The notes: generated from the sequence alone by a model not told the origin. A stretch of DNA of 64,000 nucleotides from Mycoplana rhizolycopersici (GCF_013378445.1 NZ_JABXYK010000016.1:32355-96354); one strand, 5' to 3'; shown: positions 41,563 through 50,976, counted from the first letter of the stretch. Numbers and translations are program-made.

Positions 41563-42366
41563 ATGCGCCTCATCGTTCTCACCTACCTCAGACCTGCCCT
41601 GATGCTGTTAGCAGCGCTGCTGTTTGGTTTCGCGCCACAGATCGCCGCAGCCGAGGATAGTCCCCAGCCCAAAGAGTATCCCCGTATCCTGAAGGCGATC
41701 GAGCAGCAGGGATTGACAATCCTCGGAGAGATGAAGGTACCAGGCGGTTTGAGAGCATTCGCCGCAAAAGCTGGCGCGCAACCTCTGACAATTTACCTCA
41801 CCCCGGATGGCGAACATGTTGTCGTCGGCACACTTGTCGACGAGGCAGGACAGGACATGGCGGAAGCCCAGCTCAAGGAAATGGTGGAGGCGCCGATCTC
41901 GGAAGAGGGATGGGAAAAACTGGAGGGATCGACGTGGGTGAAGGACGGCGATCCAGACGCGCCAAGGACCGTTTACGTGTTTACGGATCCCAACTGCCCC
42001 TATTGCCACCAGTTCTGGACGGCTGCCAGGCCCTGGGTTGAGTCGGGCAAGGTACAACTCCGACATGTCATGGTCGGCGTGATCAGACAGGATTCCCCAG
42101 CCAAGGCGGCTGCCATTCTTGAGGCCAAGTCTCCTGAGGAGGCGCTGGCTGAAAACGAACATAAGTACGGGGACGGCGGCATAGTCCCTTTGGAAACGAT
42201 CAGCCCCGCAGTGGCAGAAAAGCTCAAGCACAATGCCACTCTGATGACCGAGCTTGGCTTCTCTGGAACCCCTGCGATTGTCTTCAGGAAAGCGGATGGT
42301 AGCATCGGGAAGATGGGTGGTCTGCCGCAGGACGCTGCACTCGAGATGATTTTAGGTCCGAAATAA
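41563..42366 (+). CDS. dsbG: DsbG/DsbC-like thiol:disulfide interchange protein
   Basis: A 267-residue exported protein with signal peptide (LMLLAALLFGFAPQIAAA), an N-terminal dimerisation domain and a thioredoxin fold with FTDPNCPYCHQFW (Cys145 and Cys148) and cis-Pro SGTPAIVF. This is the DsbG layout (periplasmic reductase or isomerase protecting single Cys residues such as those of L,D-transpeptidases). It depends on DsbD for reduction, which the island also encodes. Confidence 0.9.
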   Translation: MRLIVLTYLRPALMLLAALLFGFAPQIAAAEDSPQPKEYPRILKAIEQQGLTILGEMKVPGGLRAFAAKAGAQPLTIYLTPDGEHVVVGTLVDEAGQDMAEAQLKEMVEAPISEEGWEKLEGSTWVKDGDPDAPRTVYVFTDPNCPYCHQFWTAARPWVESGKVQLRHVMVGVIRQDSPAKAAAILEAKSPEEALAENEHKYGDGGIVPLETISPAVAEKLKHNATLMTELGFSGTPAIVFRKADGSIGKMGGLPQDAALEMILGPK

Positions 42367-42381
42367 CTCAGAGTGCTATAG

Positions 42382-42426
42382 GGCGTCACGACACGAAAGT
42401 GATGAATCTGTCCGACTTTTGAGAAC
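42382..42426 (+). repeat. Tn3-family left terminal inverted repeat
   Basis: Begins GGCGTCACGACACGAAAG and ends TTTTGAGAAC; matches the reverse complement of 46157-46201 with one mismatch. Confidence 0.88.
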
Positions 42427-42435
42427 ATAGGGTGA

Positions 42436-45402
42436 TCAGGCTGCCAGCATAGATGCTTCGCACCGTAGCGGCCTGAGATCGAGGCTGTCTGTCGGGGTCC
42501 AGATGTAATCGCCGGTGAGGCTGATATGCTGCCATCCGAGCGGAGCGATGTGTTTGATCACGTCGGGCGGCGTGGCGACGCCCTCCTGGTTAAGCTCGAC
42601 GAACGCCGGTTCGAGATAGAGCGTGTTCCAGTAGACGATGGCGTTGATCAGCAGGTTCAGTCCGGACGCCCGATAGAACTGGCTCTCGAAGGTTCTGTCC
42701 CGCAGCTCTCCGAGCCGGTTGAAGAACAGCGCGCGAGCCAGGGTATTTTGGGCCTCGCTCTTGTTGAGCCCGGCGGTGGCATTCCTGCGCATTTCGGGGT
42801 TCTGCCACCATTGGGGCAGGAAGATGGACCGATTGATGCGCCCGATGTCGCGCAGCGCCAGCGCCAGTCCGTTTTGGCGCGGGAATGCGGACAGCTTTGC
42901 CAGCAGGGTCGAAGGGCGGACCTGGCCGGAGCGGATCGTCGTGACAAGGCGCAGGATGTCATTCCAGTTTGCCTTGATCCGCTCGACGTTGATGGGCTCG
43001 CCGACGAGCGATGCCAGGTTTTCGGGAGGCGTGTCGCCCGGGAATAGATAAAGCTTGCGATCCTTGAGACCGCGCAGGCGAGGCACGAGCTGGAAACCGA
43101 CGAGGTGGCAGAGGGCGAAACTCATGTCGCTGACCCCGCCGGTATCGACATAGTGGGTTTCGATGGCGAGGTCGCTGCCATGATAGAGGAGACCGTCGAG
43201 GACATATATGGCCTCGCTCGCATTGGCATTCATGGCGATGATATGGAAAGCGCCATATTGGTCGGAGGTGAAGCGATAGAATTTGGCGCCGGGATTGGGG
43301 CCATAGCGGGCGTTGAGGTCGCCGATCGCCTCGGCATGCCCTCCCGCCGGAAAATACTGCCCATCCGAGGAAGAAGTGGTTCCGTCGCCCCACAATCCGG
43401 CCAGCGGCAATTGCCTCTGGGCGTTGACGAGGATGGCATGCGCGGCAGTGTAGCCTTCTTCCCGGATGTGCCAGTCGTGCGCCCAGGCGAGCTGGCGCAT
43501 CGTCAGCCCGGGAGAGACATCCGCCATCCTGGTGAGGCCGAGATTGATGCCGTCCGCCAGGATGGCGGTAAGAAGCGCAAGCTTGTTGTCGGCTGTCCGC
43601 CCGGTGCGCAGATGGGTGAAGGCGTTGGAAAATCCCGTGTGTGTATCCACCTCAAGCAAAAGGTCGGTGATGCGGATCGCCGGCAGGCGGCCTTCCACTT
43701 GTCGTTTCAGCGCCTTCGCGATATCCGGAAACATGGCCTTGTGCGGCGTGACGCTGAAACCCGCGCCGGTCAATTCGACATCGTCGAGTTCGCCGGCGGC
43801 AGCCAAACGGGAAAGGTCACTCAGCCCGTCGTTCAAGATCTGGCGTTGCTGCTTCAGATAGGTTTCCACGTCGGTATCGACGGCGACCGGAAGCGGACCC
43901 TCCTCGCGCATCAGCTCGAATGTCGGCGTGGGAATGAGGAAGCTCTCGAAGGACTGGAAGCGTTTGGCTCCTTCCACCCAGACATCGCCAGCATCGAGGC
44001 GGCGTCTCAATTCACTGAACAGGCAGAGTTCATAGGCCCTGCGATCGATCTTGCCATCCTGCAGGATGAGAGGCATCCAACCTCTCGGCGCAAACGATAT
44101 GGGCGCCCTGTCGGGTATTGCTCTTTTCCGGGTGCGGTACAGATCGGCGACCGTGGACAGCGCCCGCAGGAGGTTTGCCGCCACGGCGTGGCCACGAAAC
44201 ACGAACGCCGACAGGAATTCCGGCGCCATTTTTCGGATTGTCGGATAGCGCTGGAGCATTTCGATCTTCCCGTCGATGCTGTCCGGGGCAATCAGCGTGT
44301 CGACCGCCTGAACGCTGGTCGTGAAGCCCGGCCATTGAATGATCCGTTCGAGCGCCCTGCCGATATCCTCGCCTTTCTCCCTGGCCTCGATGATCGCGTG
44401 GCAAACTTTCGAAACGTCCCTGAGCGGCTTTTGAACCTCCCGGACGGAACGGGTGATGCGGGCGGTCGCCTGATTGTCGGCGCGCCGCGTCAAGGCGCCG
44501 ATCAGTTTCTTGAACACGTCGATTGCGCAATCGGTCAGATGGCGGGAAAGATGCAGGACGGTGGCCGCGAGCACGGCGTGCCGGCGTTCTGGGTTGAGAT
44601 CGCGTAGATGCTGTGCGCTCATCCGCACCCCTTCCGCGGCGAGTTCATCAAAAACCTTGGCCGGAATGCGCTCCATCAGTTCCGCAGGCAGGTGCAGTGA
44701 CCGAAGAAACTGAACGCGTTCGGCTATCCTGTCGAGATTGACGGCGGTGGGCGACAGTGCCGGTGTTCGTGCCCAGGCGAGGATGGTCGCGCTCGTCCCT
44801 TCACGTGGATCGAGAAGCTTCTCCAGATCAAGCTTCTGCTGTTCCGAAAGCCCGCCGGCCAGGGCCCGGTGACCGATACGGATACCGCGCCGGATTGCAA
44901 CGTGGATGATGGCTTCGAGCGCGCCACGCGCCGGCAGGAGAATTCGCCGGCGGCGCAATTCCTCCACAACCATGTCCGCCAATGCATCGGCCTGACGCAT
45001 GGTTTGCGCCGCAGGCGTCAGCCAGCCGGTCAGCGCCCGCACATCCGAAGGCCCGAACGGGCGCATCTTCATCCTCTCGAAAAGCAGAGCGAGGTGTTCT
45101 CGGCGTGTCTGCGGACGCTCGAAATATCGATCGATCTCGCGATGATCGACGCCGATTTGCCGCGCCAGGAACCGCAAGACACCTGGCGGCAGGACCTCAC
45201 CATCTGCAAGCGGCCGGCCTGGAAATCGCAACGTTGCCAGAACACAGGCCAGACCCAGCCGGTTCGACGCACGGTTCTGCCGCATGATCAGATCGAGATC
45301 CGACTGGTCCAGCGTGTAATATTTGGCGATCTCCCTTTCGTCATCGGGGATCGATGTCGCCTGGTTCCACCATATTTCGCTCAACAGTGCTCTTCGCGCC
45401 AT
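42436..45402 (-). CDS. tnpA: Tn3-family transposase TnpA
   Basis: A 988-residue transposase of normal Tn3 length: DUF4158-type N-terminus (MARRALLSEIWWNQ, RASNRLGLACVLATLRFPGR), then the Tn3 catalytic region (GWGDGTTSSSDGQYF-like LWGDGTTSSSDGQYF with the first Asp, YVDTGGVSDMSFALCHLVGFQLVPRLRGL, and FNRLGELRDRTFESQFYRASGLNLLINAIVYWNT with the final acidic residue). Intact, so the element may be active. Confidence 0.94.
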   Translation of the reverse strand: MARRALLSEIWWNQATSIPDDEREIAKYYTLDQSDLDLIMRQNRASNRLGLACVLATLRFPGRPLADGEVLPPGVLRFLARQIGVDHREIDRYFERPQTRREHLALLFERMKMRPFGPSDVRALTGWLTPAAQTMRQADALADMVVEELRRRRILLPARGALEAIIHVAIRRGIRIGHRALAGGLSEQQKLDLEKLLDPREGTSATILAWARTPALSPTAVNLDRIAERVQFLRSLHLPAELMERIPAKVFDELAAEGVRMSAQHLRDLNPERRHAVLAATVLHLSRHLTDCAIDVFKKLIGALTRRADNQATARITRSVREVQKPLRDVSKVCHAIIEAREKGEDIGRALERIIQWPGFTTSVQAVDTLIAPDSIDGKIEMLQRYPTIRKMAPEFLSAFVFRGHAVAANLLRALSTVADLYRTRKRAIPDRAPISFAPRGWMPLILQDGKIDRRAYELCLFSELRRRLDAGDVWVEGAKRFQSFESFLIPTPTFELMREEGPLPVAVDTDVETYLKQQRQILNDGLSDLSRLAAAGELDDVELTGAGFSVTPHKAMFPDIAKALKRQVEGRLPAIRITDLLLEVDTHTGFSNAFTHLRTGRTADNKLALLTAILADGINLGLTRMADVSPGLTMRQLAWAHDWHIREEGYTAAHAILVNAQRQLPLAGLWGDGTTSSSDGQYFPAGGHAEAIGDLNARYGPNPGAKFYRFTSDQYGAFHIIAMNANASEAIYVLDGLLYHGSDLAIETHYVDTGGVSDMSFALCHLVGFQLVPRLRGLKDRKLYLFPGDTPPENLASLVGEPINVERIKANWNDILRLVTTIRSGQVRPSTLLAKLSAFPRQNGLALALRDIGRINRSIFLPQWWQNPEMRRNATAGLNKSEAQNTLARALFFNRLGELRDRTFESQFYRASGLNLLINAIVYWNTLYLEPAFVELNQEGVATPPDVIKHIAPLGWQHISLTGDYIWTPTDSLDLRPLRCEASMLAA

Positions 45403-45451
45403 TCATCATCATCCATCTCGTCGAGGGGGCTGCAGCGAAATGGAAAATGCG

Positions 45452-45554
45452 TGTCCGGCAAACGACCGTTTCACGGCTTCCACAGATTTTGTCCGCAAAC
45501 CTTGCCATGAAACGGCAAATCGGACATTGTCCGCATTTAACGAGAAAACGGACA
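45452..45554 (+). promoter_or_regulatory. res site of the Tn3-family transposon
   Basis: Three subsites built from TGTCCG/CGGACA half-sites: TGTCCG 45452-45457; a 37-bp dyad 45490-45526; a 27-bp dyad 45528-45554. They fill the gap between the divergent tnpA and tnpR genes, the usual place of res and of both promoters. Confidence 0.75.
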
Positions 45555-45563
45555 AATCGCCTC

Positions 45564-46139
45564 ATGACCACTATTGGCTACGCAAGGGTATCCACCGGCG
45601 ACCAGCATACGGCGCTTCAACTCGATGCGCTGCGCAAGGCGGGCTGCGAGAAGCTGTTCGAAGACAAGGCATCGGGTGTGAAAACCGATCGGCCGGGGCT
45701 AGCCGAAGCCGTGCGCTATGCTCGAGACGGCGACACGCTTACGGTCTGGAAGCTCGATCGCCTGGGCCGATCGATGAAGCACCTGATCGAGATCGTCACC
45801 GAGCTGGAATCCAAGGGTGTAGGCTTTCGATCTATCACCGAAAACATCGACACCACGACACCCGGCGGTCGCCTGGTCTTCCATCTGTTCGGGGCGCTGG
45901 CCCAGTTCGAACGCGATCTCATTCGGGAAAGAACCCGCGCCGGACTACAGGCAGCAGAGGAAAGGGGCCGGCGCGGAGGCCGGCAAGCTGTCGTCACGCC
46001 GGAGAAGCTCGCCAAGGCCCGCCAGCATCTGGCTGCCGGCCTCAATGTTCGCGAAGCCGCCGCGCGTGTGAAAATCGGCAAAACCGCCCTCTATGAAGCC
46101 CTCAAAGCCGAGAAATCTGTCGCGGCCACTATCAAATAA
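45564..46139 (+). CDS. tnpR: Resolvase TnpR of the Tn3-family transposon
   Basis: A 191-residue serine recombinase from ATG 45564: IGYARVSTGDQ with catalytic Ser, LTVWKLDRLGRSMKHLIE, HLFGALAQFERDLIRERTRAGL, and a C-terminal HTH (LNVREAAARVKIGKTALYEAL). It resolves cointegrates at the adjacent res site. Confidence 0.93.
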   Translation: MTTIGYARVSTGDQHTALQLDALRKAGCEKLFEDKASGVKTDRPGLAEAVRYARDGDTLTVWKLDRLGRSMKHLIEIVTELESKGVGFRSITENIDTTTPGGRLVFHLFGALAQFERDLIRERTRAGLQAAEERGRRGGRQAVVTPEKLAKARQHLAAGLNVREAAARVKIGKTALYEALKAEKSVAATIK

Positions 46140-46156
46140 GCCGGAGTTCCGGGTAC

Positions 46157-46201
46157 GTTCTCAAAAGTCGGACAGATTCACCACTTTCGTGTCGTGACGC
46201 C
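46157..46201 (-). repeat. Tn3-family right terminal inverted repeat
   Basis: Begins GTTCTCAAAAGTCGGAC and ends GTCGTGACGCC; pairs with 42382-42426. Confidence 0.88.
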
Positions 46202-46522
46202 TATACGCTCTCCCGATGGGAAGGACTCTCGCGCTTCCTCGATGATGGACGCATTGAGCCCGACTCCAATACCGTCGAGCGGTCAATCCGCCCGATCGCG
46301 CTCAATCGCAAGAATGCCCTCTTCGCCGGCTCCGACGGTGGCGCCGAGCACTGGGCCGTCGTCGCTTCGCTGATCGAAACCTGCAAGCTGAACGATGTCG
46401 AGCCGCTCGGTTACCTGGCCGACGTGCTGACGAGGATCGTCAACGGCCACCAGAATAGCCAGATCGACGATCTCCTGCCTTGGGCCTACGCCCGGTCTCC
46501 CGAGCTCAAGGCCGTGGCCTGA
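46202..46522 (+). pseudogene. IS66-family transposase TnpC, 3' remnant
   Basis: A 106-residue open frame directly after the transposon end encodes the C-terminal part of IS66 TnpC (SRWEGLSRFLDDGRIEPDSN, VERSIRPIALNRKNALFAGSDGGAEHWAV, SLIETCKLNDVEPLGYLADVL). The 5' part is absent on the other side of the Tn3 element, so the IS66 copy was already truncated or was deleted after insertion. Confidence 0.85.
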
Positions 46523-46580
46523 AAACCCCGCTTACACGCGCAGCGTAGCACCCCACGATTCATCATGCTCCCCATAATCC

Positions 46581-47050
46581 GTCACACTTTGTCACAAACT
46601 GCCCTGTCGCTGTAAAACTTGAGAGACATGGCGGTTGTTCAATCTCCTCCATTCGGAACGCCCCCCGAGCAAATTGATGGAGATAGATATGAACAGACCA
46701 CGCCTTTACATCTTTGGTGCTGCGGCGGCCGTTTTGTTCGGCCTATGGGTGCTTGGCCATCCTGGAACCCCCATGTTCTATCCCGGTTTTGCGGGCTCGC
46801 CCTATATGGATCCCCACATGGCCGAGCTCGGCTTTGACTATGGTTGCGGCTACGGCCACAGGTTTTGTCGTTGGGTGGAAGGTATCGAACGTGGGGTTGG
46901 CGCACTGACTGGCAATCCTTACCAACCACCGTTTGCGGACCCGACGCAATTGGGAGAACTGAAATCGACATTGGGCATAACCCAGGCGCAAGAGGCTGAC
47001 TGGGATACCTATGAAGCAGCCTTGCAGGGTGGGGTCATGGCGGTGGAGCG
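46581..47050 (+). repeat. 470-bp direct repeat, copy 1 (promoter plus leader gene)
   Basis: About 97 percent identical to 50977-51446 (offset exactly 4396 bp, no indels noticed). It starts at GTCACACTTTGTCACAAAC and runs through the first two thirds of the periplasmic-protein gene; identity ends abruptly at GGTGGAGCG. Upstream sequences of the two copies are unrelated. Confidence 0.92.
46585..46601 (+). promoter_or_regulatory. Candidate response-regulator site TCACA-N6-TCACA
   Basis: The start of the repeat reads GTCACACTTTGTCACAAAC, two TCACA units 10 bp apart, about 90 bp before the leader gene. The same site occurs at 50978-50994. It is the natural candidate operator for the two-component system at 51688-53828. 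Confidence 0.45.
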
Positions 47051-47141
47051 TGTCCGGACCAGTTTACCGTTCCCCTGGCTCTATCCGCGCGGCGCCCACT
47101 ACGCCAACGCCATGTTTGTGAATGAGGAGGCGCAGCCATGA
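46689..47141 (+). CDS. Periplasmic Spy/CpxP-like protein, short copy
   Basis: A 150-residue protein with a membrane/signal segment (LYIFGAAAAVLFGLWVLG) and a conserved region (DYGCGYGHRFCRWVEGIERGV, LKSTLGITQAQEADWDTYEAAL). The pattern LxxxLGITxxQ...W is like Spy/CpxP LTxxQ proteins. It lacks the C-terminal 40 residues of its paralogue at 51085-51666, ending EEAQP with a stop that overlaps the next gene (ATGA). It heads the putative glycolipid operon. Confidence 0.7.
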   Translation: MNRPRLYIFGAAAAVLFGLWVLGHPGTPMFYPGFAGSPYMDPHMAELGFDYGCGYGHRFCRWVEGIERGVGALTGNPYQPPFADPTQLGELKSTLGITQAQEADWDTYEAALQGGVMAVERVRTSLPFPWLYPRGAHYANAMFVNEEAQP

Positions 47142-47908
47142 GCTACCGAGCAATGTTTTTGTCAGACTGTCACCTTGGCGCTGCAGTGGCGAAGGCGGAG
47201 CTTCTGGCAGATTTCCTCGAAAGTAATCGGGCGGAGCGATATTACCTGGTCGGCGACTTCCTTGATTTCTGGCACCCGGTAACGGTTCGCTGGACGGACG
47301 ATTGCCAGAGAGTGGTCGACCATTTGCGCAGGCGCGTCGAGCAGGGCGCCGAATTGATATATTTGCGGGGCAACCACGACCCGCGACCGGAGGAGGCGCT
47401 GGTCGAATTGGGTCTGCAGGTGCCTGTCCAAGAGCGCGTCCTTCACACAATGGGCGACGGTCGCAAGCTGCTGGTTGTGCACGGCGATTGTCAAGATTAC
47501 CGACTCTTCCGGTCGGCATTCATGACGAGGGTAGGCACCATCCTGAATCAAGGTGTGAGGTTCCTTGATTGCCAGTTCGGGCGAGGCCTTGTGCTTTTGG
47601 GCCTGCGGGACGGCGAACTCCTGTCGCGGGCCTTGCGCCGAGCAGGTTGGATCGTTTGTTCGCCTTCGGCGCACGAACGGCGTCTCGTCAAGTTGGCACA
47701 AGTCACAAACGTCGACGGCGTTATTTGTGGACACTTTCACGTCGCCGCCCTTCACGAAAATGAGGGCTTTGTTTACGCCAATTGTGGCGACTGGCTTCAC
47801 AGCTTTACAGCAGTCGCGGAAGACCTCGCAGGCAATCTGCAATTGCTTTCACCAGCGCCGAGCCGGGGGAGCGTGACGGAACCCGCACAGATTCTGGTGC
47901 AGTCATGA
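47138..47908 (+). CDS. LpxH-like calcineurin-type phosphoesterase
   Basis: A 256-residue metallophosphoesterase: SDCHLG, GDFLDFWHP, GNHDP, VVHGD and CGHFHVA, in the order of UDP-2,3-diacylglucosamine hydrolase (LpxH) family enzymes. Relatives on plasmids need not act in lipid A synthesis; the neighbours suggest a sugar-lipid substrate. Start ATG 47138 overlaps the preceding stop and its end overlaps the glycosyltransferase gene. Confidence 0.85.
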   Translation: MSYRAMFLSDCHLGAAVAKAELLADFLESNRAERYYLVGDFLDFWHPVTVRWTDDCQRVVDHLRRRVEQGAELIYLRGNHDPRPEEALVELGLQVPVQERVLHTMGDGRKLLVVHGDCQDYRLFRSAFMTRVGTILNQGVRFLDCQFGRGLVLLGLRDGELLSRALRRAGWIVCSPSAHERRLVKLAQVTNVDGVICGHFHVAALHENEGFVYANCGDWLHSFTAVAEDLAGNLQLLSPAPSRGSVTEPAQILVQS

Positions 47909-49002
47909 CCGTCGCCTTTTTCATAGCCGCCGGCTTCCTAGCAGTCCACATCACGTCGGTCGTTGTGGTGGCCATGCGTCGAGCAGTTCCAAGGGACTTG
48001 ACGGTTGTAAGAGGCCGAATCAGTCTACTGCGGCCCGTCTGCGGTAGTGAGCCGTTTGACATGATAACACTGTCCTCCTCATTCAATCAGGACTGGCCAG
48101 ACTATGAGATCCTCTTTTGCGCCGCCTCCGAACAGGATTCGGCCGTGCCGCTGGTTCGCCGTTTGATCGACGAGCATCCAGGACATTCTGCACGGCTCCT
48201 CATTGGCAACGAGCGGCCGACGGGAAACCCCAAACTGGACAACCTGGTGAAGGGCTGGATGACGGCGACTGGCGACTGGGTTTGCATGACGGACAGTAAT
48301 TTGCTTTTGACGGAGAATTACCTGACGGTACTCGCTCAAACGTGGGACGCGCAAACTGGTCTTGTGTCCTGCCCGGCCTGGGGGTCACAACCCGAAGGTT
48401 GGGCTGGCGCGCTGGAATGCGCCTTTCTGAACACAAATCAGGCGCGTCTGCAATTCTTTGCGGATTCTCTCGGCATCGGCTTTGCCCAAGGTAAATCTCT
48501 GTTCTGGAATCGCCAAATCCTTGATAGCGTGGGTGGTCCCGTGGTCCTTGGGAGAGACTTGGCCGAGGACGTAGCTTCAACCAAGTTAGTGCATAGGCTT
48601 GGCCTTCAGGTCAAGCTTCCCGCGAAACCTTTCACGCAACCGATCGGCAAGCGCACGTTCAAGTCAGTATGGGATCGCCAACTGCGGTGGAGTAGGATTC
48701 GGCGAGATGGATTCCCGTGGCTCTTTCTCGCAGAGCCCCTGAATGGCCCCGTCGCTCCCGTTTTGCTTCTCGCGCTGGGCGGCGGCCCGACGTGGCTCGC
48801 GGCCTTTCTGTTGATTTGGTACTGGGCCGAGGTTGCCCTGTCGCGCTGGAATGGCTGGCCCGCAACATGGTTGGACATCGTCATGTTGCCACTCCGCGAT
48901 TTGCTCATCTATGCACTCTGGCTGGCAACGTTCCTGCGTCGCGGCATCGAATGGCGTGGGCATACGCTGCCGGCACCTCGACAGTTTGGTGCTTCGCTGT
49001 GA
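47905..49002 (+). CDS. GT21-like (ceramide glucosyltransferase-type) membrane glycosyltransferase
   Basis: A 365-residue protein with an N-terminal membrane helix (VAFFIAAGFLAVHITSVVVVAM), a GT-A domain with CAASEQDSAVPLVRRL, TDSNLLL, GRDLAEDVAS and the RQLRW (Q/R-xxRW) acceptor motif, then C-terminal hydrophobic helices (PVAPVLLLALGGG). This is the arrangement of GT21 ceramide or related lipid glucosyltransferases. The likely product is a glycolipid; the sugar and lipid are unknown. Confidence 0.83.
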   Translation: MTVAFFIAAGFLAVHITSVVVVAMRRAVPRDLTVVRGRISLLRPVCGSEPFDMITLSSSFNQDWPDYEILFCAASEQDSAVPLVRRLIDEHPGHSARLLIGNERPTGNPKLDNLVKGWMTATGDWVCMTDSNLLLTENYLTVLAQTWDAQTGLVSCPAWGSQPEGWAGALECAFLNTNQARLQFFADSLGIGFAQGKSLFWNRQILDSVGGPVVLGRDLAEDVASTKLVHRLGLQVKLPAKPFTQPIGKRTFKSVWDRQLRWSRIRRDGFPWLFLAEPLNGPVAPVLLLALGGGPTWLAAFLLIWYWAEVALSRWNGWPATWLDIVMLPLRDLLIYALWLATFLRRGIEWRGHTLPAPRQFGASL

Positions 49003-49559
49003 TCGATCCCGGCCAAATCGCTCCATGGATCGAGGCCTATGGCAATATAGGTTTACTGGCGTTGTCAATCATCGAGGGACCGATTGTCACGATAGCCGCA
49101 GGCTTGATGGTCAAGGCGAACTTGCTCAATCTCTGGCCAGCGCTCTGCTTGGTTATCCTGGGCGACCTGATTGGGGACACGATCTTGTATCTGTGCGGTC
49201 GGGGTATGAGGCTCGACCGTACCCCCATAATCAAAAAATGGTTTCACGTGCCGCACCGGCGTATAGTTCCGATCATTCGCGCGATGCGTGAGCACAGCGT
49301 CTCGGTTCTCGCGTTCGGAAAGCTGACGCAGGCAGCTGGCTTCCCAGTTCTGGCAGCTGCCGGTGTCGCGCGCGTTCCATACCTGCTCTTCTTGACGACC
49401 AATCTGCTTGCCTCGATTCCCAAGAGCGCGGGCTTCCTCCTTTTGGGGTACTACGTCGGTCAAGTTGGGGCCACCGCTTCCACGTGGCTCTCAGCAGTTT
49501 CCGTTGCAACTTTGGGCGGCCTGGTGCTTGCCGGTATTTGGTGGATGCGCAGAGCATGA
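48999..49559 (+). CDS. DedA-like (VTT-domain) membrane protein
   Basis: GTG 48999 overlaps the previous stop (GTGA) and gives 186 residues. The membrane segments and the motifs EGPIVTIAAGLMVKANLLNLWPAL, GDLIGDTILYLCGRGM and FGKLTQAAGFPVLAAAGVARV match DedA/VTT proteins, some of which flip lipid carriers such as undecaprenyl phosphate. In this operon it could recycle or supply the lipid carrier. Confidence 0.82.
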   Translation: MIDPGQIAPWIEAYGNIGLLALSIIEGPIVTIAAGLMVKANLLNLWPALCLVILGDLIGDTILYLCGRGMRLDRTPIIKKWFHVPHRRIVPIIRAMREHSVSVLAFGKLTQAAGFPVLAAAGVARVPYLLFLTTNLLASIPKSAGFLLLGYYVGQVGATASTWLSAVSVATLGGLVLAGIWWMRRA

Positions 49560-50284
49560 CAAACTCCAATATGACCTTCACATGTCTTGTCGCTGCCTGG
49601 AACGAGGCGCCACGTATCGGCTGTGTACTTGAGGCAATCAGCCAAGTTGAGGCAATCGAGCGCGTCATTGTGGTCGACGATGGCTCAACCGACGGCACCG
49701 CCAAGATTGCCCGCAAGCTTGGCGCGGATGTCATTCGGATCGAACAGAATGGCGGCAAGACCGCGGCGATCGTGCAAGGCCTTAGGCAGGTCCAGTCCGG
49801 GTATATTGTGTTCATCGATGCCGATCTTACAGGGCTGACGGCGGATGATATCAGGGCACTGATAGAGCCGGTCTGCCGCGGGGCGGTAGATGTAACCATG
49901 TCCCTGCGAGGAAACTCGCCATGGCTGTGGCTAGCCATCGGACTGGACTATCTCACAGGCGAACGCGTTGTGCCCCTTGATCTGATCAAGCCTCATTTCG
50001 AGCAGTTGGAAGCGCTCCCAAATTTCGGGCTCGAGGTATTCTTGAACAGATTGGCGTTGGACGCGGCATTGAAGATAGCGGTCCTCGATTGGCCGTCGGT
50101 TAAGAGTCCGTCGAAGGCCGAAAAGCGGGGCCTTATGGACGGCGTCAAGGGTGACGTCGCCATGATGTGGGACATCGTCAAAACCATTGGCATCTTTGAA
50201 TGCACAACCCAGATTGTCGGCCTGCTGCTCAGCCGCAGAGCCGGTAGCACGGCCCTGCGGTCGGCCGGCCGCGCGCCCGCTTGA
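49556..50284 (+). CDS. Family 2 glycosyltransferase
   Basis: A 242-residue GT2 enzyme: TCLVAAWNEAPRIGCVLEAI, VIVVDDGSTDGTAKIA, GGKTAAIVQGL and FIDADLTGL. No membrane segment is present. It overlaps the DedA-like gene by 4 bp and closes the operon 46689-50284. The product may be a polyprenyl- or lipid-linked sugar. Confidence 0.88.
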   Translation: MTNSNMTFTCLVAAWNEAPRIGCVLEAISQVEAIERVIVVDDGSTDGTAKIARKLGADVIRIEQNGGKTAAIVQGLRQVQSGYIVFIDADLTGLTADDIRALIEPVCRGAVDVTMSLRGNSPWLWLAIGLDYLTGERVVPLDLIKPHFEQLEALPNFGLEVFLNRLALDAALKIAVLDWPSVKSPSKAEKRGLMDGVKGDVAMMWDIVKTIGIFECTTQIVGLLLSRRAGSTALRSAGRAPA

Positions 50285-50392
50285 TGAACCTTGCGGATAA
50301 AGTCTCTCTGGAATAGGTGTCGGCCACGCCGGCAGCGATGAAACTGCTCGGCGAAATCATAGCCGATCGTACGCATCCGAGGAAGCTTTCGA

Positions 50393-50765
50393 TTACCCAC
50401 ATCGTCGACGTGTCCCAATGGAGATGCCGAAGGCGATGTCATTGAGGCGGGTCAGGCCTCTCCAGACAACCATATTTCCGGGTGGTGGATCGTGTTTGCG
50501 AGCAAGGTAGCCACCGAGCATGGCGATCTGGATCAGATAGGAGGCAAGGGTCCTGCGTTGGATGCGCGGCGTAGCGCGCGCTGTGTCGATGCTATTGAGT
50601 GTGGCGATTTCAGCCGGGGTATGGATTGTCTCCGGTTCTGCTTCGGGCTTTTCTCGTGCAGACATGGTGAGAAAGGAATATCCGCCACCTGACCACCGCG
50701 ATGAGGGCGAGGAACTTGGCCAGTCGATCGGCAGTCTCGAGCCTCGCTTTTCGGATAGCGTCCAT
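50393..50765 (-). pseudogene. IS4-family transposase remnant with frameshift
   Basis: Read leftward, KARLETADRLAKFLALIAVVRWRIF in one frame continues as MSAREKPEAE ... LASYLIQIAMLGGYLARKHDPPPGNMVVWRGLTRLNDI in another, the end of an IS4-type transposase. The frame change near 50665 and the absence of the catalytic region make it non-functional. The rest of the gap to 50976 shows no intact gene. Confidence 0.72.
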
Positions 50766-50976
50766 GTTTGTGGTGTAATTTCGGGGAGCGACGCGGGTGG
50801 ATTTGGCGGTGGGATTTCGCTGCCAGTTTTGCCGAGTGTCGAGTGGTCACCGGGCCTGTCGGATAAGGTGGAGTTTCGCGACTTAAACCTGACCGAAAGG
50901 GAACCCCCGATGTCCGAGGCCTGGGTCGACGGCCATATGCCTGCCCGCCGCAGATCGTATTGGCCGCCAGATATCT

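Larger units (their letters stand above)
42382..46201. mobile_element. Tn3-family transposon without cargo
   Basis: Bounded by 45-bp inverted repeats (42382-42426 and 46157-46201) differing at one base, it holds only tnpA, a res site and a resolvase gene in divergent order. CTATA precedes the left end, and the right end is followed by TATA (CTATA if its last C is counted), a likely 5-bp target duplication blurred by a small end change. It has inserted into an IS66 transposase gene whose remainder follows. Confidence 0.88.

Noticed and set aside
43105..44607. 500-aa plus-strand frame opposite tnpA
   Set aside because: Complement shadow of the Tn3 transposase; no domain recognised.
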